A DNA stretch of 24,508 nucleotides from Desulfosudis sp034189195 (GCA_034189195.1 JAXHVI010000151.1:1-24508), one strand, 5' to 3'. Counted from the first letter of the stretch, positions 1 through 7,331 are shown. Made by a program: numbers and translations. Notes: generated by a model not told the origin, from the sequence alone.

Positions 1-48
1 ATCCGTGATTCTCGTCCCTTTAGGCAGTTCCGCAACGCTTCTTGCCAT
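1..48 (-). CDS. IS4-family-like transposase, N-terminal 16 residues only
   Basis: Reading leftward from the ATG at 48-46, the 16 visible codons give MARSVAELPKGTRITD, after which the gene leaves the window. This resembles the start of transposases with the IS4 N-terminal domain (LPxGTRITDxISLGV-type opening), but 16 residues are too few for a firm family call. The start is supported by a strong Shine-Dalgarno, AAGGAGGA on the minus strand, 7-8 nt upstream. That ribosome-binding site lies partly in the right arm of a perfect hairpin (57-84), so translation is probably restrained. Whether the full gene is intact cannot be judged here. Confidence 0.55.
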   Translation of the reverse strand, partial: MARSVAELPKGTRITD

Positions 49-56
49 GGCAGATC

Positions 57-84
57 CTCCTTTTCAAAGTGGTTTGAAAAGGAG
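57..84 (-). promoter_or_regulatory. Hairpin overlapping the transposase ribosome-binding site
   Basis: Positions 57-68 (CTCCTTTTCAAA) and 73-84 (TTTGAAAAGGAG) are perfect reverse complements with a 4-nt loop. Transcribed on the minus strand, this gives a 12-bp stem whose 3' arm contains the GGAG of the transposase Shine-Dalgarno. Several insertion sequences are known to sequester the transposase RBS this way, so that read-through from a neighbouring gene does not produce transposase. That this hairpin does so is an inference. Confidence 0.55.
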
Positions 85-121
85 TATAACATAAAAACTA
101 ACTTAAGTGAACAGTATTGGG

Positions 122-283
122 TCAAGCCGGGTAATGACGGATGCGGGAGGATCGTGCGGAACATGGAAATTTGGTGAAGCTTGGCCTGCCTTTGAGTTGC
201 CGCACTGGGGTGCGGCGCTCCCGGGTGTGCATGGCCGGCTTTTCTTTGTGGGAGTACTGCATACAGGTGCGTCTTATTCTTTA
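122..283. other. Non-coding stretch between IS end and REP-like palindrome
   Basis: No convincing gene is present. An open frame crosses the region on the plus strand (107-400), but its translation is low in complexity, it lacks a ribosome-binding site and it runs through the downstream palindromes. One perfect hairpin is visible: GCCGCAC (199-205) pairs with GTGCGGC (210-216) around a TGGG loop. Together with the next feature this makes about 370 bases without a supported gene. Confidence 0.4.
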
Positions 284-382
284 ACGGGTGGCACGGGCCA
301 AGGCCGAACGGCCTTGCCCGTGAGCGAGCGGCAGCACGGGAGTGGGGCACGGGCAAGCTGGCGCTTGGCCCGTGGCACCCGT
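284..382. repeat. REP-like nested palindrome downstream of priA
   Basis: Four copies of a short motif related to GGCACGGGCCAAG alternate in orientation: 290-302 forward, 313-322 reverse (CTTGCCCGTG), 346-357 forward and 364-374 reverse. The outer arms 284-302 and 364-382 are complementary at 18 of 19 positions, and the inner arms 313-322 and 348-357 are a perfect 10-bp match. A small hairpin, AAGGCC-GAAC-GGCCTT, sits at 300-315. It begins about 40 bases past the priA stop, where it could act in mRNA 3'-end stabilisation or termination. The architecture resembles REP/BIME intergenic elements, but only one copy is visible here. Confidence 0.6.
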
Positions 383-420
383 CAAAGGACTGGTGTTTGA
401 TACCGTCCTGCTGAATGCCC

Positions 421-2460
421 TTACATCATAAAAAAAGGGTCCACATCCACCACCAGCCGGACGTTTCCCTTTCTGAGCCGTGGGCCGTTCTCGGCCAGAA
501 GCCGGGCGGCAAAGGACTTTACCGCCGCCGCGGACCGGCTTTTTAAAAGGATCTGCCACCGGTAGCGGCTGGCCAGCTTGTGAATGGGGGCCTCCACCGG
601 GCCCAGCACCTCCACGGCGCCAAAGGCCGAGGGGGCGCTGTTTTTCAGGGCCGTGCAGCAATCCCCGGCCTCCCGTGCCCGGGCCTTTGCCTTTGCCGGG
701 TCCGTGGCCGAGATATGCAGGTGGACCATCCGGGAAAAGGGCGGATAGCCCAGCTGCCGGCGAAAGGCGATCTCCTGGTCGTAAAAGGCCGACCCGTCCT
801 GGCGCGTGGCGGCGGCGATACACAAGTGATCCGGGTTGTAGGTCTGCAGAATCACCCGGCCGGGATCACTGCCCCGGCCGGCCCGGCCCGCCACCTGGGC
901 CAGAAGCTGAAAGGTCCGCTCGCCGGCCCGGAAATCGGGAAAATTCAGGGAAAGGTCGGCGCAGATGACCCCGATCAGGGTGATGCCGGGAAAGTCGTGG
1001 CCCTTGGCGATCATCTGGGTGCCCACCAGAATGTCGATCTTGCGGTTTTTCAGGTCTTTGAGAATACGGAGCATGGCCCCTTTCCGGGTGGTGGTGTCCC
1101 GGTCCAGCCGGGCCACCGAGGCCTCGGGAAAAAGCTGCTTTACCGCCTCTTCCACCTTTTCCGTGCCCAGGCCCAGCAGCTTGATGGAAGAAGACCCGCA
1201 GATGTCGCAGCCTTTGGCCGCGGCCCGGGAATAGCCGCAGAAATGGCACCGAAAGGCATTGGCCCCCTTGTGAAGGGTAAGGGAGATATCGCAGTGTTTG
1301 CATTTAATGGTGTTGCCGCAGGCCGCGCACACCGGCAGGCTGGCAAACCCCCGGCGGTTCAGAAACAGCAGCACCTGGTTGCCCTGCGCCAGGGTTTCCG
1401 CCATGGCGCGGTGCAGTTCATCGCTGATATAGGCCCGGGGGCCCCGGCGGGCCTGCTGGTCCCGAAGGTCCACCACGGTGATGGCCGGCAGGGGCTGGCG
1501 GTTGATGCGCCGATCCAGCCGGTAGGTTTTGGAAAACTTGCCGGTTGTCGCGTTGTGAAGCGACTGGATCGAGGGCGTGGCCGACCCCAGCAGCACCACG
1601 GCGTCCGAAAGCTTGGCCCGGACCACGGCCAGGTCGCAGGCGTTGTAGCGCAGGCCGCTCTCCTGCTTGTAGGAGGTGTCGTGCTCCTCATCCACGATGA
1701 TGACCCCCGGCCGGTCCAGGGGCGCAAACACCGCGGACCGGGTGCCGATGGCAATGGCCGCCTCACCCCGGGCAATCCTTGACCACTGGTGCCAGCGCTC
1801 GGCCCGTGAAAGCCCGCTGTGCAGCACAGCCACGGTATGGCCGAACCGGGCGCAGAACCGGTGCTCGGCCTGGGCGATCAGGGCGATTTCCGGCACCAGC
1901 ACCAACGCGGTTTTGCCCATGGCCAGGGCCGCGGCCACCACCCGCATATAGACTTCGGTTTTGCCGCTGCCGGTGATGCCGGCCAGCAGGCAGGAGCAAA
2001 AACCCGCGCCCAGACGGGAAACCAGGTCCGCCACCACGGCCGCCTGGTCGATGGTCAAATCCGGCGGCGCATCCGGCAGAATGGGGTCTCCCACGGCGTC
2101 TTTCGGAATTTTTCCGGCCGGCGGCGCGCTTTTCTTCGGCAGGTCTCCGGCCGGCAGGGCGCTGGCAATGGTTTCGCCCAGGGGGTACAGGTAGTAATCG
2201 GCGACCCACCGGAAAAAGGGAATCATGGTGGCGGGAAACAGGGGCCCGGCGTCCAGAACGGCTGAGACAGGTTTTATTTCAGCACCGTCACAGGCCGTCG
2301 CTTCACCAAGCACCGTACCGGAAACCATCTGCCGGCCAAAGGGTACTTGCACCCGCCGGCCGCAAACCGCCTGCGGAAGAAGCGGTTCGGGAACGCTGTA
2401 GGTGTAGGTCTGAAAAACCGGCAGGTGGATTGCCACCTCTATGTATCGGCTGTCGGACAT
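421..2460 (-). CDS. priA: Primosomal protein N' (replication restart helicase PriA)
   Basis: PriA is a superfamily 2 DNA helicase that recognises stalled or collapsed replication forks and reloads the replisome. The 679-residue product has the family layout: an N-terminal DNA-binding region (about 1-105), a helicase core with Walker A GITGSGKT at 161-168 and Walker B DEEH at 257-260, and motif III GSATP near 292-296. A zinc-binding insertion has eight cysteines (378, 381, 387, 390, 405, 408, 418, 421). The C-terminal helicase motifs include GTQMIAKGHDFP (480-491) and QVAGRAGRG (522-530). The length is slightly under the about 730 residues of the E. coli protein. The ATG at 2460 has only a weak Shine-Dalgarno (TGGGA). 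It lies downstream of gltA on the same strand, with a terminator-like hairpin between them, so it probably has its own promoter in the 113-base gap or depends on read-through. Confidence 0.97.
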   Translation of the reverse strand: MSDSRYIEVAIHLPVFQTYTYSVPEPLLPQAVCGRRVQVPFGRQMVSGTVLGEATACDGAEIKPVSAVLDAGPLFPATMIPFFRWVADYYLYPLGETIASALPAGDLPKKSAPPAGKIPKDAVGDPILPDAPPDLTIDQAAVVADLVSRLGAGFCSCLLAGITGSGKTEVYMRVVAAALAMGKTALVLVPEIALIAQAEHRFCARFGHTVAVLHSGLSRAERWHQWSRIARGEAAIAIGTRSAVFAPLDRPGVIIVDEEHDTSYKQESGLRYNACDLAVVRAKLSDAVVLLGSATPSIQSLHNATTGKFSKTYRLDRRINRQPLPAITVVDLRDQQARRGPRAYISDELHRAMAETLAQGNQVLLFLNRRGFASLPVCAACGNTIKCKHCDISLTLHKGANAFRCHFCGYSRAAAKGCDICGSSSIKLLGLGTEKVEEAVKQLFPEASVARLDRDTTTRKGAMLRILKDLKNRKIDILVGTQMIAKGHDFPGITLIGVICADLSLNFPDFRAGERTFQLLAQVAGRAGRGSDPGRVILQTYNPDHLCIAAATRQDGSAFYDQEIAFRRQLGYPPFSRMVHLHISATDPAKAKARAREAGDCCTALKNSAPSAFGAVEVLGPVEAPIHKLASRYRWQILLKSRSAAAVKSFAARLLAENGPRLRKGNVRLVVDVDPFFMM

Positions 2461-2475
2461 GATGGTCCCAGTGGC

Positions 2476-2512
2476 AAAAACAGCAGCAGGGGCGACCTAA
2501 AAGTCGCCCCTG
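2476..2512 (-). terminator. Rho-independent-like terminator after gltA
   Basis: Positions 2487-2496 (CAGGGGCGAC) and 2503-2512 (GTCGCCCCTG) form a perfect 10-bp GC-rich stem with a 6-nt loop (CTAAAA). Read on the minus strand, the stem is followed after 6 nt by a TTTTT run (plus-strand A run 2476-2480). It lies about 60 bases past the gltA stop and just upstream of the priA start, so it probably separates the two transcripts. Confidence 0.65.
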
Positions 2513-2573
2513 GGCCATCAGCATTATGATTCAAGGCCGCTTCGCCTGTTCCGGATATTTCATGCCGGTTCGG

Positions 2574-3854
2574 CTACCGTTCGTCTATGGGAAGCACTTT
2601 TCGCATGGTCTCGCCCACATAAATCTGGCGGGGCCGGAAAAGCTTCTTGAAGGGATCATCCATCAGCTCTTTCCACTGGGCGATCCACCCCGGCAACCGG
2701 CCGATGGCAAACATCACGGTAAACATCTCCAACGGAATGCCCAGGGTCCGCAGCACGATGCCGCTGTAAAAATCAATGTTGGGATAGAGATTGTGGTCCT
2801 TGAAGTAACTGTCGTTTAAAGCCACATCCTCCAGCTCCATGGCGATATCCAGCAGCGGGTCCTCGGTGTTGGCCACGGCCAGCACCTTGTCGCACATTTT
2901 TTTCATGATTTTAGCCCGCGGGTCGTAGGTCTTGTAAACGCTGTGTCCAAACCCCATCAGCCGGAACGGATCGTTCTTGTCCTTGGCCCGGGCCACCGCC
3001 TTTTTCACATCCCCGCCGCTTTTGCGAATCTCTTCGAACATCTCCACAACGGCCCGGTTGGCCCCGCCGTGCAGGGGGCCCCACAGGGCCGCGATGCCGG
3101 CGGACAGGGCCGCGTAGATATTGGCCCGGGCGCTGCCCACGGCACGCACCGTGGAGGTGGAGCAGTTCTGCTCATGGTCGGCGTGCAGCACCCAGAACAT
3201 GTTCAACGCGTCTACAAACTCCTTTTTGATCTCATAGGGCCGCACCGGCGAATCGTGCATCATGTTCAGAAAATTGGCGCAGTAGGAGTAGTCGGGCCGG
3301 GGATAGACGATTTTATGACCACGGGAAATCCGGTGGGACATGGCCGCCATGGTGCGCACCTTGGAGATCAGCCGCAGAAAGGTGGTCTCCATGGCCTCTT
3401 CCGTGGTCATCAGTTCGGGATAAAAGCTGCGCAGGGCATTGACCATGGAGGAGAGAATGCCCATGGGATTTGCCGACCGGGGAAAATTCTGGAAAAAAAT
3501 CTGCATGTCCTCATGGACCAGGGAGTGGTCGTTGAGCATAACGCTCATGCGCTGGTATTCGGCCCGGGAGGGCAGGTCTCCGTTTAACAGCAGGTAACAC
3601 ACCTCCACAAAACAGCTTGTCTCGGCGAGTTGTTCAATGGGATACCCCCTGTAACGCAAGACACCCTTGGATCCGTCCATGTAGGTGATGGTGCTGGTGC
3701 AGCTGCCGCTGTTGCTGAAACCCGGGTCAAAGGTGATGTAGCCGGTTTTGGCCCGAAGCTCCCGAATGTCGATGGCCTTTTCGCCTTCTGTTCCTGTAAT
3801 TACCGGGAATTCATATGTTTTTCCATTAATTACAATAGTAGCGGTTTCTGTCAT
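2574..3854 (-). CDS. gltA: Type II citrate synthase
   Basis: Citrate synthase condenses acetyl-CoA with oxaloacetate to citrate, the entry step of the oxidative TCA cycle. The product has 426 residues, one fewer than the E. coli hexameric enzyme. It carries the catalytic triad in context: His262 in GPLHGGAN, His304 in GFGHSVYK and Asp361 in NIDFYSG, close to E. coli His264, His305 and Asp362. The substrate-binding segment HADHEQNCSTS (224-234) is also intact. The N-terminal beta-rich domain typical of type II enzymes is present (about 1-50). The ATG at 3854 has a strong ribosome-binding site (GAAGGAAGGAG) 7 nt upstream. A terminator-like hairpin follows the stop. In sulfate reducers this enzyme serves either complete acetate oxidation or glutamate synthesis. 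The sequence does not say which, and a Re-type synthase elsewhere cannot be excluded. Confidence 0.97.
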   Translation of the reverse strand: MTETATIVINGKTYEFPVITGTEGEKAIDIRELRAKTGYITFDPGFSNSGSCTSTITYMDGSKGVLRYRGYPIEQLAETSCFVEVCYLLLNGDLPSRAEYQRMSVMLNDHSLVHEDMQIFFQNFPRSANPMGILSSMVNALRSFYPELMTTEEAMETTFLRLISKVRTMAAMSHRISRGHKIVYPRPDYSYCANFLNMMHDSPVRPYEIKKEFVDALNMFWVLHADHEQNCSTSTVRAVGSARANIYAALSAGIAALWGPLHGGANRAVVEMFEEIRKSGGDVKKAVARAKDKNDPFRLMGFGHSVYKTYDPRAKIMKKMCDKVLAVANTEDPLLDIAMELEDVALNDSYFKDHNLYPNIDFYSGIVLRTLGIPLEMFTVMFAIGRLPGWIAQWKELMDDPFKKLFRPRQIYVGETMRKVLPIDER

Positions 3855-4032
3855 GGCACACTCCTTCCTTCTCCTCTTTTTTAATAAAGGCTCACGCTTC
3901 CCCGGCCGGGGCGATTGAAAGACGCTGCACGGCAGGCGGGGCTCGCCGCAGCGTTCGGCCGGCGTGTTTTTACGCCAGGGTCACAGAATAGGCTTTTTTT
4001 TTATCAAAAAAACAGATACATTACAACGAGTA

Positions 4033-4060
4033 TTTCACCGGTCGGGGAAAACCGGTGAAA
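4033..4060. promoter_or_regulatory. Perfect inverted repeat in the divergent gltA / outer-membrane gene interval
   Basis: TTTCACCGG (4033-4041) and CCGGTGAAA (4052-4060) are exact reverse complements separated by 10 bases. The repeat lies 46 bases before the ATG of the beta-barrel gene and about 180 bases upstream of gltA, in a 252-base divergent interval that also holds runs of T and A (about 3993-4012). It could be an operator bound by a dimeric regulator or a hairpin in the 5' leader of the plus-strand gene. I do not recognise the half-site. Confidence 0.4.
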
Positions 4061-4106
4061 ACCATTGAAAAAACGCACTAATAACCCGTTAAAGGAGGAG
4101 CGGCTC

Positions 4107-4877
4107 ATGAGAAAATCATGGATCGGCCTGGGCCTTGCACTGTTGCTGGCCGTGCCCGCCACATCGTTTGCCATTGGCCTGGAAGCGGCCATCGGCGGCT
4201 GGGGCCAGGATATATCCGGCGACATGGCATACAAACCCCTCAACCCCATCACCGACGTCATCGACTTTGAAAGGGACCTGGGCTATGACAGTGAGACGCG
4301 GGTCATGGGCCGGGTGCGCATCGACATGCCCCTTATCATTCCCAACATCTATGTGATGGCAACCCCCATGGAGTTTGAGGGCGTCGGCCAGCAGACCTTC
4401 GAGTTCAAGTTCGGCAACGACACCTTCGAGGAAGACATTCCCTATACTTCCAAACTCTCCATGAACCATGTGGACGTGGGCCTGTTCTACAGCATTCCCT
4501 TGCTGAAAATGGCCACCTTTAACAAACTCAACATCGACCTGGGCCTCAACATAAAAGTGGCGGACCTGTCCGCGGAAATCACCCAGCCGGACACCGGCCT
4601 TTCTGAAAAAGAGGACTATGTGCTGCCCGTTCCCATGGCCTTTGCCGCGATCCAGATCAACCCCATCGACCTTCTGGCCATCGAGGCCGAAGGCCGGGGC
4701 ATCTCCTACAGCGACAACCACCTGTTCAACGTCATCGGCCGGGTAAAGGTCAAGCCTTTTGGTCCCCTTTTTATCGCCGGCGGTTACCGGTACGACAGCA
4801 TCAAGCTGGATGAAGAAGACCTTCGGCTCGATGCCCAGGTGGACGGCTTTTTTGCCGAAACAGGGTTTGAGTTTTAG
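4107..4877 (+). CDS. TIGR04219-like outer-membrane beta-barrel protein
   Basis: The 256-residue product has a Sec signal peptide (MRKSWIGLGLALLLAVPATSFA, cleavage expected near residue 22). The mature part consists of alternating amphipathic strands and ends in the aromatic residue expected for Bam-dependent insertion (…ETGFEF). Features such as GLEAAIGGWGQDISGD near the N-terminus, MATPMEFEGVG, and KPFGPLFIAGGYRYDSIKLD near the C-terminus match the TIGR04219 family of outer-membrane barrels, whose function is unknown. I chose the ATG at 4107 rather than one at 4065 because AAAGGAGGAG lies immediately upstream and the signal peptide starts there. A perfect inverted repeat at 4033-4060 precedes it. 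The next gene begins about 35 bases after the stop and may be cotranscribed. Confidence 0.85.
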   Translation: MRKSWIGLGLALLLAVPATSFAIGLEAAIGGWGQDISGDMAYKPLNPITDVIDFERDLGYDSETRVMGRVRIDMPLIIPNIYVMATPMEFEGVGQQTFEFKFGNDTFEEDIPYTSKLSMNHVDVGLFYSIPLLKMATFNKLNIDLGLNIKVADLSAEITQPDTGLSEKEDYVLPVPMAFAAIQINPIDLLAIEAEGRGISYSDNHLFNVIGRVKVKPFGPLFIAGGYRYDSIKLDEEDLRLDAQVDGFFAETGFEF

Positions 4878-4911
4878 CCGTTTTTCAACGAAAGATCCGG
4901 ACAGCGGCCCG

Positions 4912-5553
4912 GTGGTGGTGCGGCAGATAAAACTGTCCCGCATGGAGACCTTCTGCTACCTGGTAGGGGACCCGGCCTCCAGAACCGGGCTGCTGATTGA
5001 TCCGGCTTTTGACATGGACCGGATTCTGGCCGCGGCCGCAACCGCGGGGTTTACCATCACCGCCGTGGTCAACACCCACGGCCACGCGGACCACTGCTGC
5101 GGCAACGCCGCCGTCATGGCCGCCACCGGTGCACGGCTGCATATTCACGAAGAAGACGCCCGGCGGCTGACCGGATTTTTTAACGGCGTTTTGTGCCGGC
5201 TTCTGGGGGGCCGGCCGTCGCCGCCCCCCGATGTTGTGTTGCGGCACGGTGAAGCGATGGTGCTGGGACAGACCACCCTCACCGTGCTGCATACACCGGG
5301 CCACACACCGGGCGGCATCTGCCTCTATCTGCCGGGCCACCTGTTTGCCGGCGACACCCTGTTTGTGGGGTCGGCCGGACGCACCGACCTTTCCGGCGGA
5401 TCAATCAAAGACCTTCACGCCTCCATTCGCACCCGTCTTTTTCCCCTTCCCGACCACACCCTTGTCTGGCCCGGCCACGACTATGGAGACCGGCCGGTTT
5501 CCACCATCGGCCATGAAAAACAGACCAATCCGTTTATGCAGAATGGTTTTTAA
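4912..5553 (+). CDS. Metallo-beta-lactamase-fold hydrolase (glyoxalase II-like)
   Basis: This is a binuclear metal hydrolase of the MBL superfamily. With the GTG at 4912 as start it has 213 residues, and the metal ligands fall in the usual order: H56-x-H58-x-D60-H61 (THGHADH), H131 (HTPGHTPGG), D148 (AGDTLF) and H189 (PGHDYG). This is the pattern of small glyoxalase II-like proteins that cleave thioesters such as S-lactoylglutathione. The actual substrate is unknown, and the C-terminal substrate domain of true GloB is absent. The start is uncertain: three consecutive GTG codons (4912-4920) and an ATG at 4942 are possible, none with a strong ribosome-binding site. The open frame also extends upstream into the barrel gene (to 4759), but that part reads as out-of-frame barrel sequence. 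Confidence 0.85.
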   Translation: MVVRQIKLSRMETFCYLVGDPASRTGLLIDPAFDMDRILAAAATAGFTITAVVNTHGHADHCCGNAAVMAATGARLHIHEEDARRLTGFFNGVLCRLLGGRPSPPPDVVLRHGEAMVLGQTTLTVLHTPGHTPGGICLYLPGHLFAGDTLFVGSAGRTDLSGGSIKDLHASIRTRLFPLPDHTLVWPGHDYGDRPVSTIGHEKQTNPFMQNGF

Positions 5554-5620
5554 GGAGTCGGGGATTCAAGGGGTCAAGTGAACAGATTAATCGGAGGGAA
5601 CGTTCTGCAGGAAAGGCGGC

Positions 5621-5638
5621 CGGGGGCTGTTCCCCCCG
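5621..5638 (+). terminator. Candidate terminator hairpin after the MBL-fold gene
   Basis: CGGGGG (5621-5626) and CCCCCG (5633-5638) pair around the loop CTGTTC and are followed by TTGTT. The site lies about 70 bases after the MBL gene stop, between convergent genes. The T tract is short, so efficiency is uncertain. Confidence 0.4.
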
Positions 5639-5658
5639 TTGTTGCCGTGATATGTAAA

Positions 5659-5678
5659 CTTGCCGCTGTTCCGGCAAG
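5659..5678 (-). terminator. Candidate terminator hairpin after the mla-like operon
   Basis: CTTGCCG (5659-5665) and CGGCAAG (5672-5678) form a perfect 7-bp stem with loop CTGTTC. Read leftward it is followed by TTTACAT. It sits 25 bases past the stop of the mlaD-like gene and would end that minus-strand transcript. It shares its loop sequence with the hairpin at 5621-5638. Confidence 0.45.
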
Positions 5679-5703
5679 AAAGCGTTCCGTTGCTCAGCCC
5701 TGG

Positions 5704-6621
5704 TTACTGCCGGGGTCCGGCGTCGATGTTTGCCCCTTCCGGCGTGGGCGGCAGGTTGCCCTTTATCAGAAAGTTCTCTTTCAGCGACTGGATGATACGG
5801 TCCGTGCTTTCAACGGCGCCGCGGATTTCATCGATTCCCAGGCTGGTGGAGTGGGTGATGGCGGGAATATCGTAGCTGGCCTCCTCCACGTTGGCCAGCG
5901 CCGTCTTGACCCGTTGCAGGCTCGCCGCCACATCGGCCAGCATGTTCCGCAAATCGGTCAGGTTAAAGTAAAGTTCATTGCCGATTTTGTTGATGGTCAC
6001 CAGGTTGGTGTTGACATGGTCCATGACCATGGGGGTCTTGGCCGTGGCATCGGCCAGGTTCGACAGGATCGCCTCCAGCTCTTCAAAAGCGGTAAACAGG
6101 GGCCCCTCGGGATCTCTCAACGCCTCGGTGATGTCCGAAATGTTCTTCACGGCGGTTGAGAGTTTCTTGGCGGTCTGTTCCACTTGAAACTCCACCAGCA
6201 GATCCTCGATCGATTTTTTGGGAATCGACTTGATCTCCTCCCCCTCGTCCATGGCCGGGGCCCTGGGGTTTCCCGGAATCACCGCCACGTACTCGTCGCC
6301 GATAAAGGTGGGGCTTTTGACCGTTACCGCCGTGTCACGGGTGATACGGCTCTGGTAATCCTCCAGAATCTTCAGTGTCACCCGGACCTTGTCCTCGGTA
6401 AGATCGATACGGGAGACCTTGCCGATGGATGCTTTCTGAAACTTGACGTCCGCGTTTTCCTGAAGGTTGTAGCTCTCTTCAAACACCGTGTAGTAGGTCA
6501 CATAGGACTTGAACCAGTTCTTGCCGCGCCCGATGAGCACCACGGTTGAAAAGAGCAGCACAATGATGCTGATCACAAACAGGCCGACGATTTTTTCTCT
6601 TCTGCTGTATATGAGTTCCAT
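5704..6621 (-). CDS. MlaD-like MCE-domain substrate-binding protein
   Basis: MlaD-type proteins form hexameric rings anchored to the inner membrane and pass phospholipids or other hydrophobic substrates between the membranes, working with an MlaE permease and MlaF ATPase. This 305-residue product has a short cytoplasmic N-terminus, one transmembrane helix (about 11-30), an MCE domain (about 38-120, including NADVKFQKASIGKV and the stretch around SPTFIGDEYVAV) and a long helical, probably coiled-coil, C-terminal region (about 140-285). It is longer than E. coli MlaD (about 180) and closer to extended MCE proteins. The ATG at 6621 lies 4 nt after the stop of the MlaF-like gene, which implies translational coupling; no strong Shine-Dalgarno is seen. 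Confidence 0.88.
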   Translation of the reverse strand: MELIYSRREKIVGLFVISIIVLLFSTVVLIGRGKNWFKSYVTYYTVFEESYNLQENADVKFQKASIGKVSRIDLTEDKVRVTLKILEDYQSRITRDTAVTVKSPTFIGDEYVAVIPGNPRAPAMDEGEEIKSIPKKSIEDLLVEFQVEQTAKKLSTAVKNISDITEALRDPEGPLFTAFEELEAILSNLADATAKTPMVMDHVNTNLVTINKIGNELYFNLTDLRNMLADVAASLQRVKTALANVEEASYDIPAITHSTSLGIDEIRGAVESTDRIIQSLKENFLIKGNLPPTPEGANIDAGPRQ

Positions 6622-6625
6622 GGGC

Positions 6626-7288
6626 TTACGAGGCGGTTACCCTTTCTCCCTTTATGACGATCTTTCCGGATGCCGAAAAATTTGCGCAAAAAGACCGGTC
6701 CCTTGAAAATATCACCAGAGGGGTGCCGGACACAAGGGCTTGTTGCAGCAGGTTGACAAACATCCACTGCCGGTCCGGCGGCACCACCTCCTCCGGCCAC
6801 TCCACCAGCAGGACGGCGGGGTCCTTGGCCAGTTCCCGGACGGCCATGGCCATCCGCAGGTCCCAGCGGTCCGCCTCGGTCACCTTCTGGCCCAGCCGGT
6901 TGCGAAGGTGAAACAGCAGGCACATCTCCTCGGTTTTTTTGTCCAGGGTCACCGACAGCGTGTTCTTTTCATAAAAATCCGAGAGCAGAAGGTTTTCAAG
7001 TATGGTCCGGTTGCTCAGCAACACGTTGGACGGGGAGATGTAGCCGATTTCTTTTTTGCAGGCCAGCAGGTGCCGGTAGGTGGAAAAATCCAGAAGCGCG
7101 TTCTTGAAGTGAAAGGTACCGGTCTCCGGCGTGACAAGCGTGGCCAGGGCGGCAAAAAGCAGGCCCGCGCTTTCCCGGAGATCAGACGCCACCAGCCAGC
7201 ACTGGCCTGGCGAGATTGCCAGGGAAATATGTTTCAGGCGCAGCTCGTTTCGGGCCACAGTGTAGTCGGACAGTTCAATCAGCGGCAT
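6626..7288 (-). CDS. Degenerate MlaF-like ABC ATP-binding subunit lacking all nucleotide motifs
   Basis: By position between MlaE- and MlaD-like genes, by length (220 residues from the ATG at 7288) and by overall pattern, this is the ABC ATPase subunit of the locus. The hallmarks of an active ATPase are gone. The Walker A position (34-42) reads ASDLRESAG, with no glycine loop and no GKS/T. The Q-loop position reads ISPSN (84-88). No LSGGQ is present before the helix MAMAVRELAKDP (146-157). Walker B reads LLVEWPEE (160-167), with Glu for Asp and Trp for the catalytic Glu. The H-loop position reads FSRD (194-197), with Arg for His. The frame is intact and well conserved in general character, so this looks like a maintained pseudo-ATPase rather than a decayed gene. 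An upstream ATG at 7393 would add 35 residues overlapping mlaE and is less likely. Confidence 0.7.
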   Translation of the reverse strand: MPLIELSDYTVARNELRLKHISLAISPGQCWLVASDLRESAGLLFAALATLVTPETGTFHFKNALLDFSTYRHLLACKKEIGYISPSNVLLSNRTILENLLLSDFYEKNTLSVTLDKKTEEMCLLFHLRNRLGQKVTEADRWDLRMAMAVRELAKDPAVLLVEWPEEVVPPDRQWMFVNLLQQALVSGTPLVIFSRDRSFCANFSASGKIVIKGERVTAS

Positions 7289-7331
7289 GCGTACACATTT
7301 TCCGGCACAAAGGCCAGGCCGTGGGCCGTTA

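Larger units (their letters stand above)
1..121 (-). mobile_element. Terminal part of an IS4-like insertion sequence (truncated by window edge)
   Basis: The element is inferred from the transposase start that runs off the left edge (1-48, minus strand) and the regulatory hairpin just upstream of it. The outer boundary is uncertain. The AT-rich stretch around 98-121, containing AACTTAAGTGAACAGTATTG, looks like a terminal inverted repeat of the IS4/IS231 kind, but the other end is outside the window, so neither the repeat nor a target duplication can be confirmed. AT content rises sharply here compared with the GC-rich flanks, which fits a mobile element end. Confidence 0.5.

Noticed and set aside
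107..400. Open frame of 97 codons next to the IS end
   Set aside because: No ribosome-binding site, composition unlike a protein, and it crosses the REP-like palindromes.
580..1782. 400-codon plus-strand frame opposite priA
   Set aside because: It is a GC-driven shadow; priA on the minus strand has all family motifs.
5576..5589. AAGTGAACAG matching the putative IS end at about 103-112
   Set aside because: Only ten bases match and there is no transposase remnant or paired end nearby, so it is probably chance.
6626..7288. The MlaF-like gene as a simple pseudogene
   Set aside because: The frame is uninterrupted, tightly packed in the operon, and keeps ABC-like residues outside the catalytic motifs; a functional pseudo-ATPase fits better, though this is unproven.
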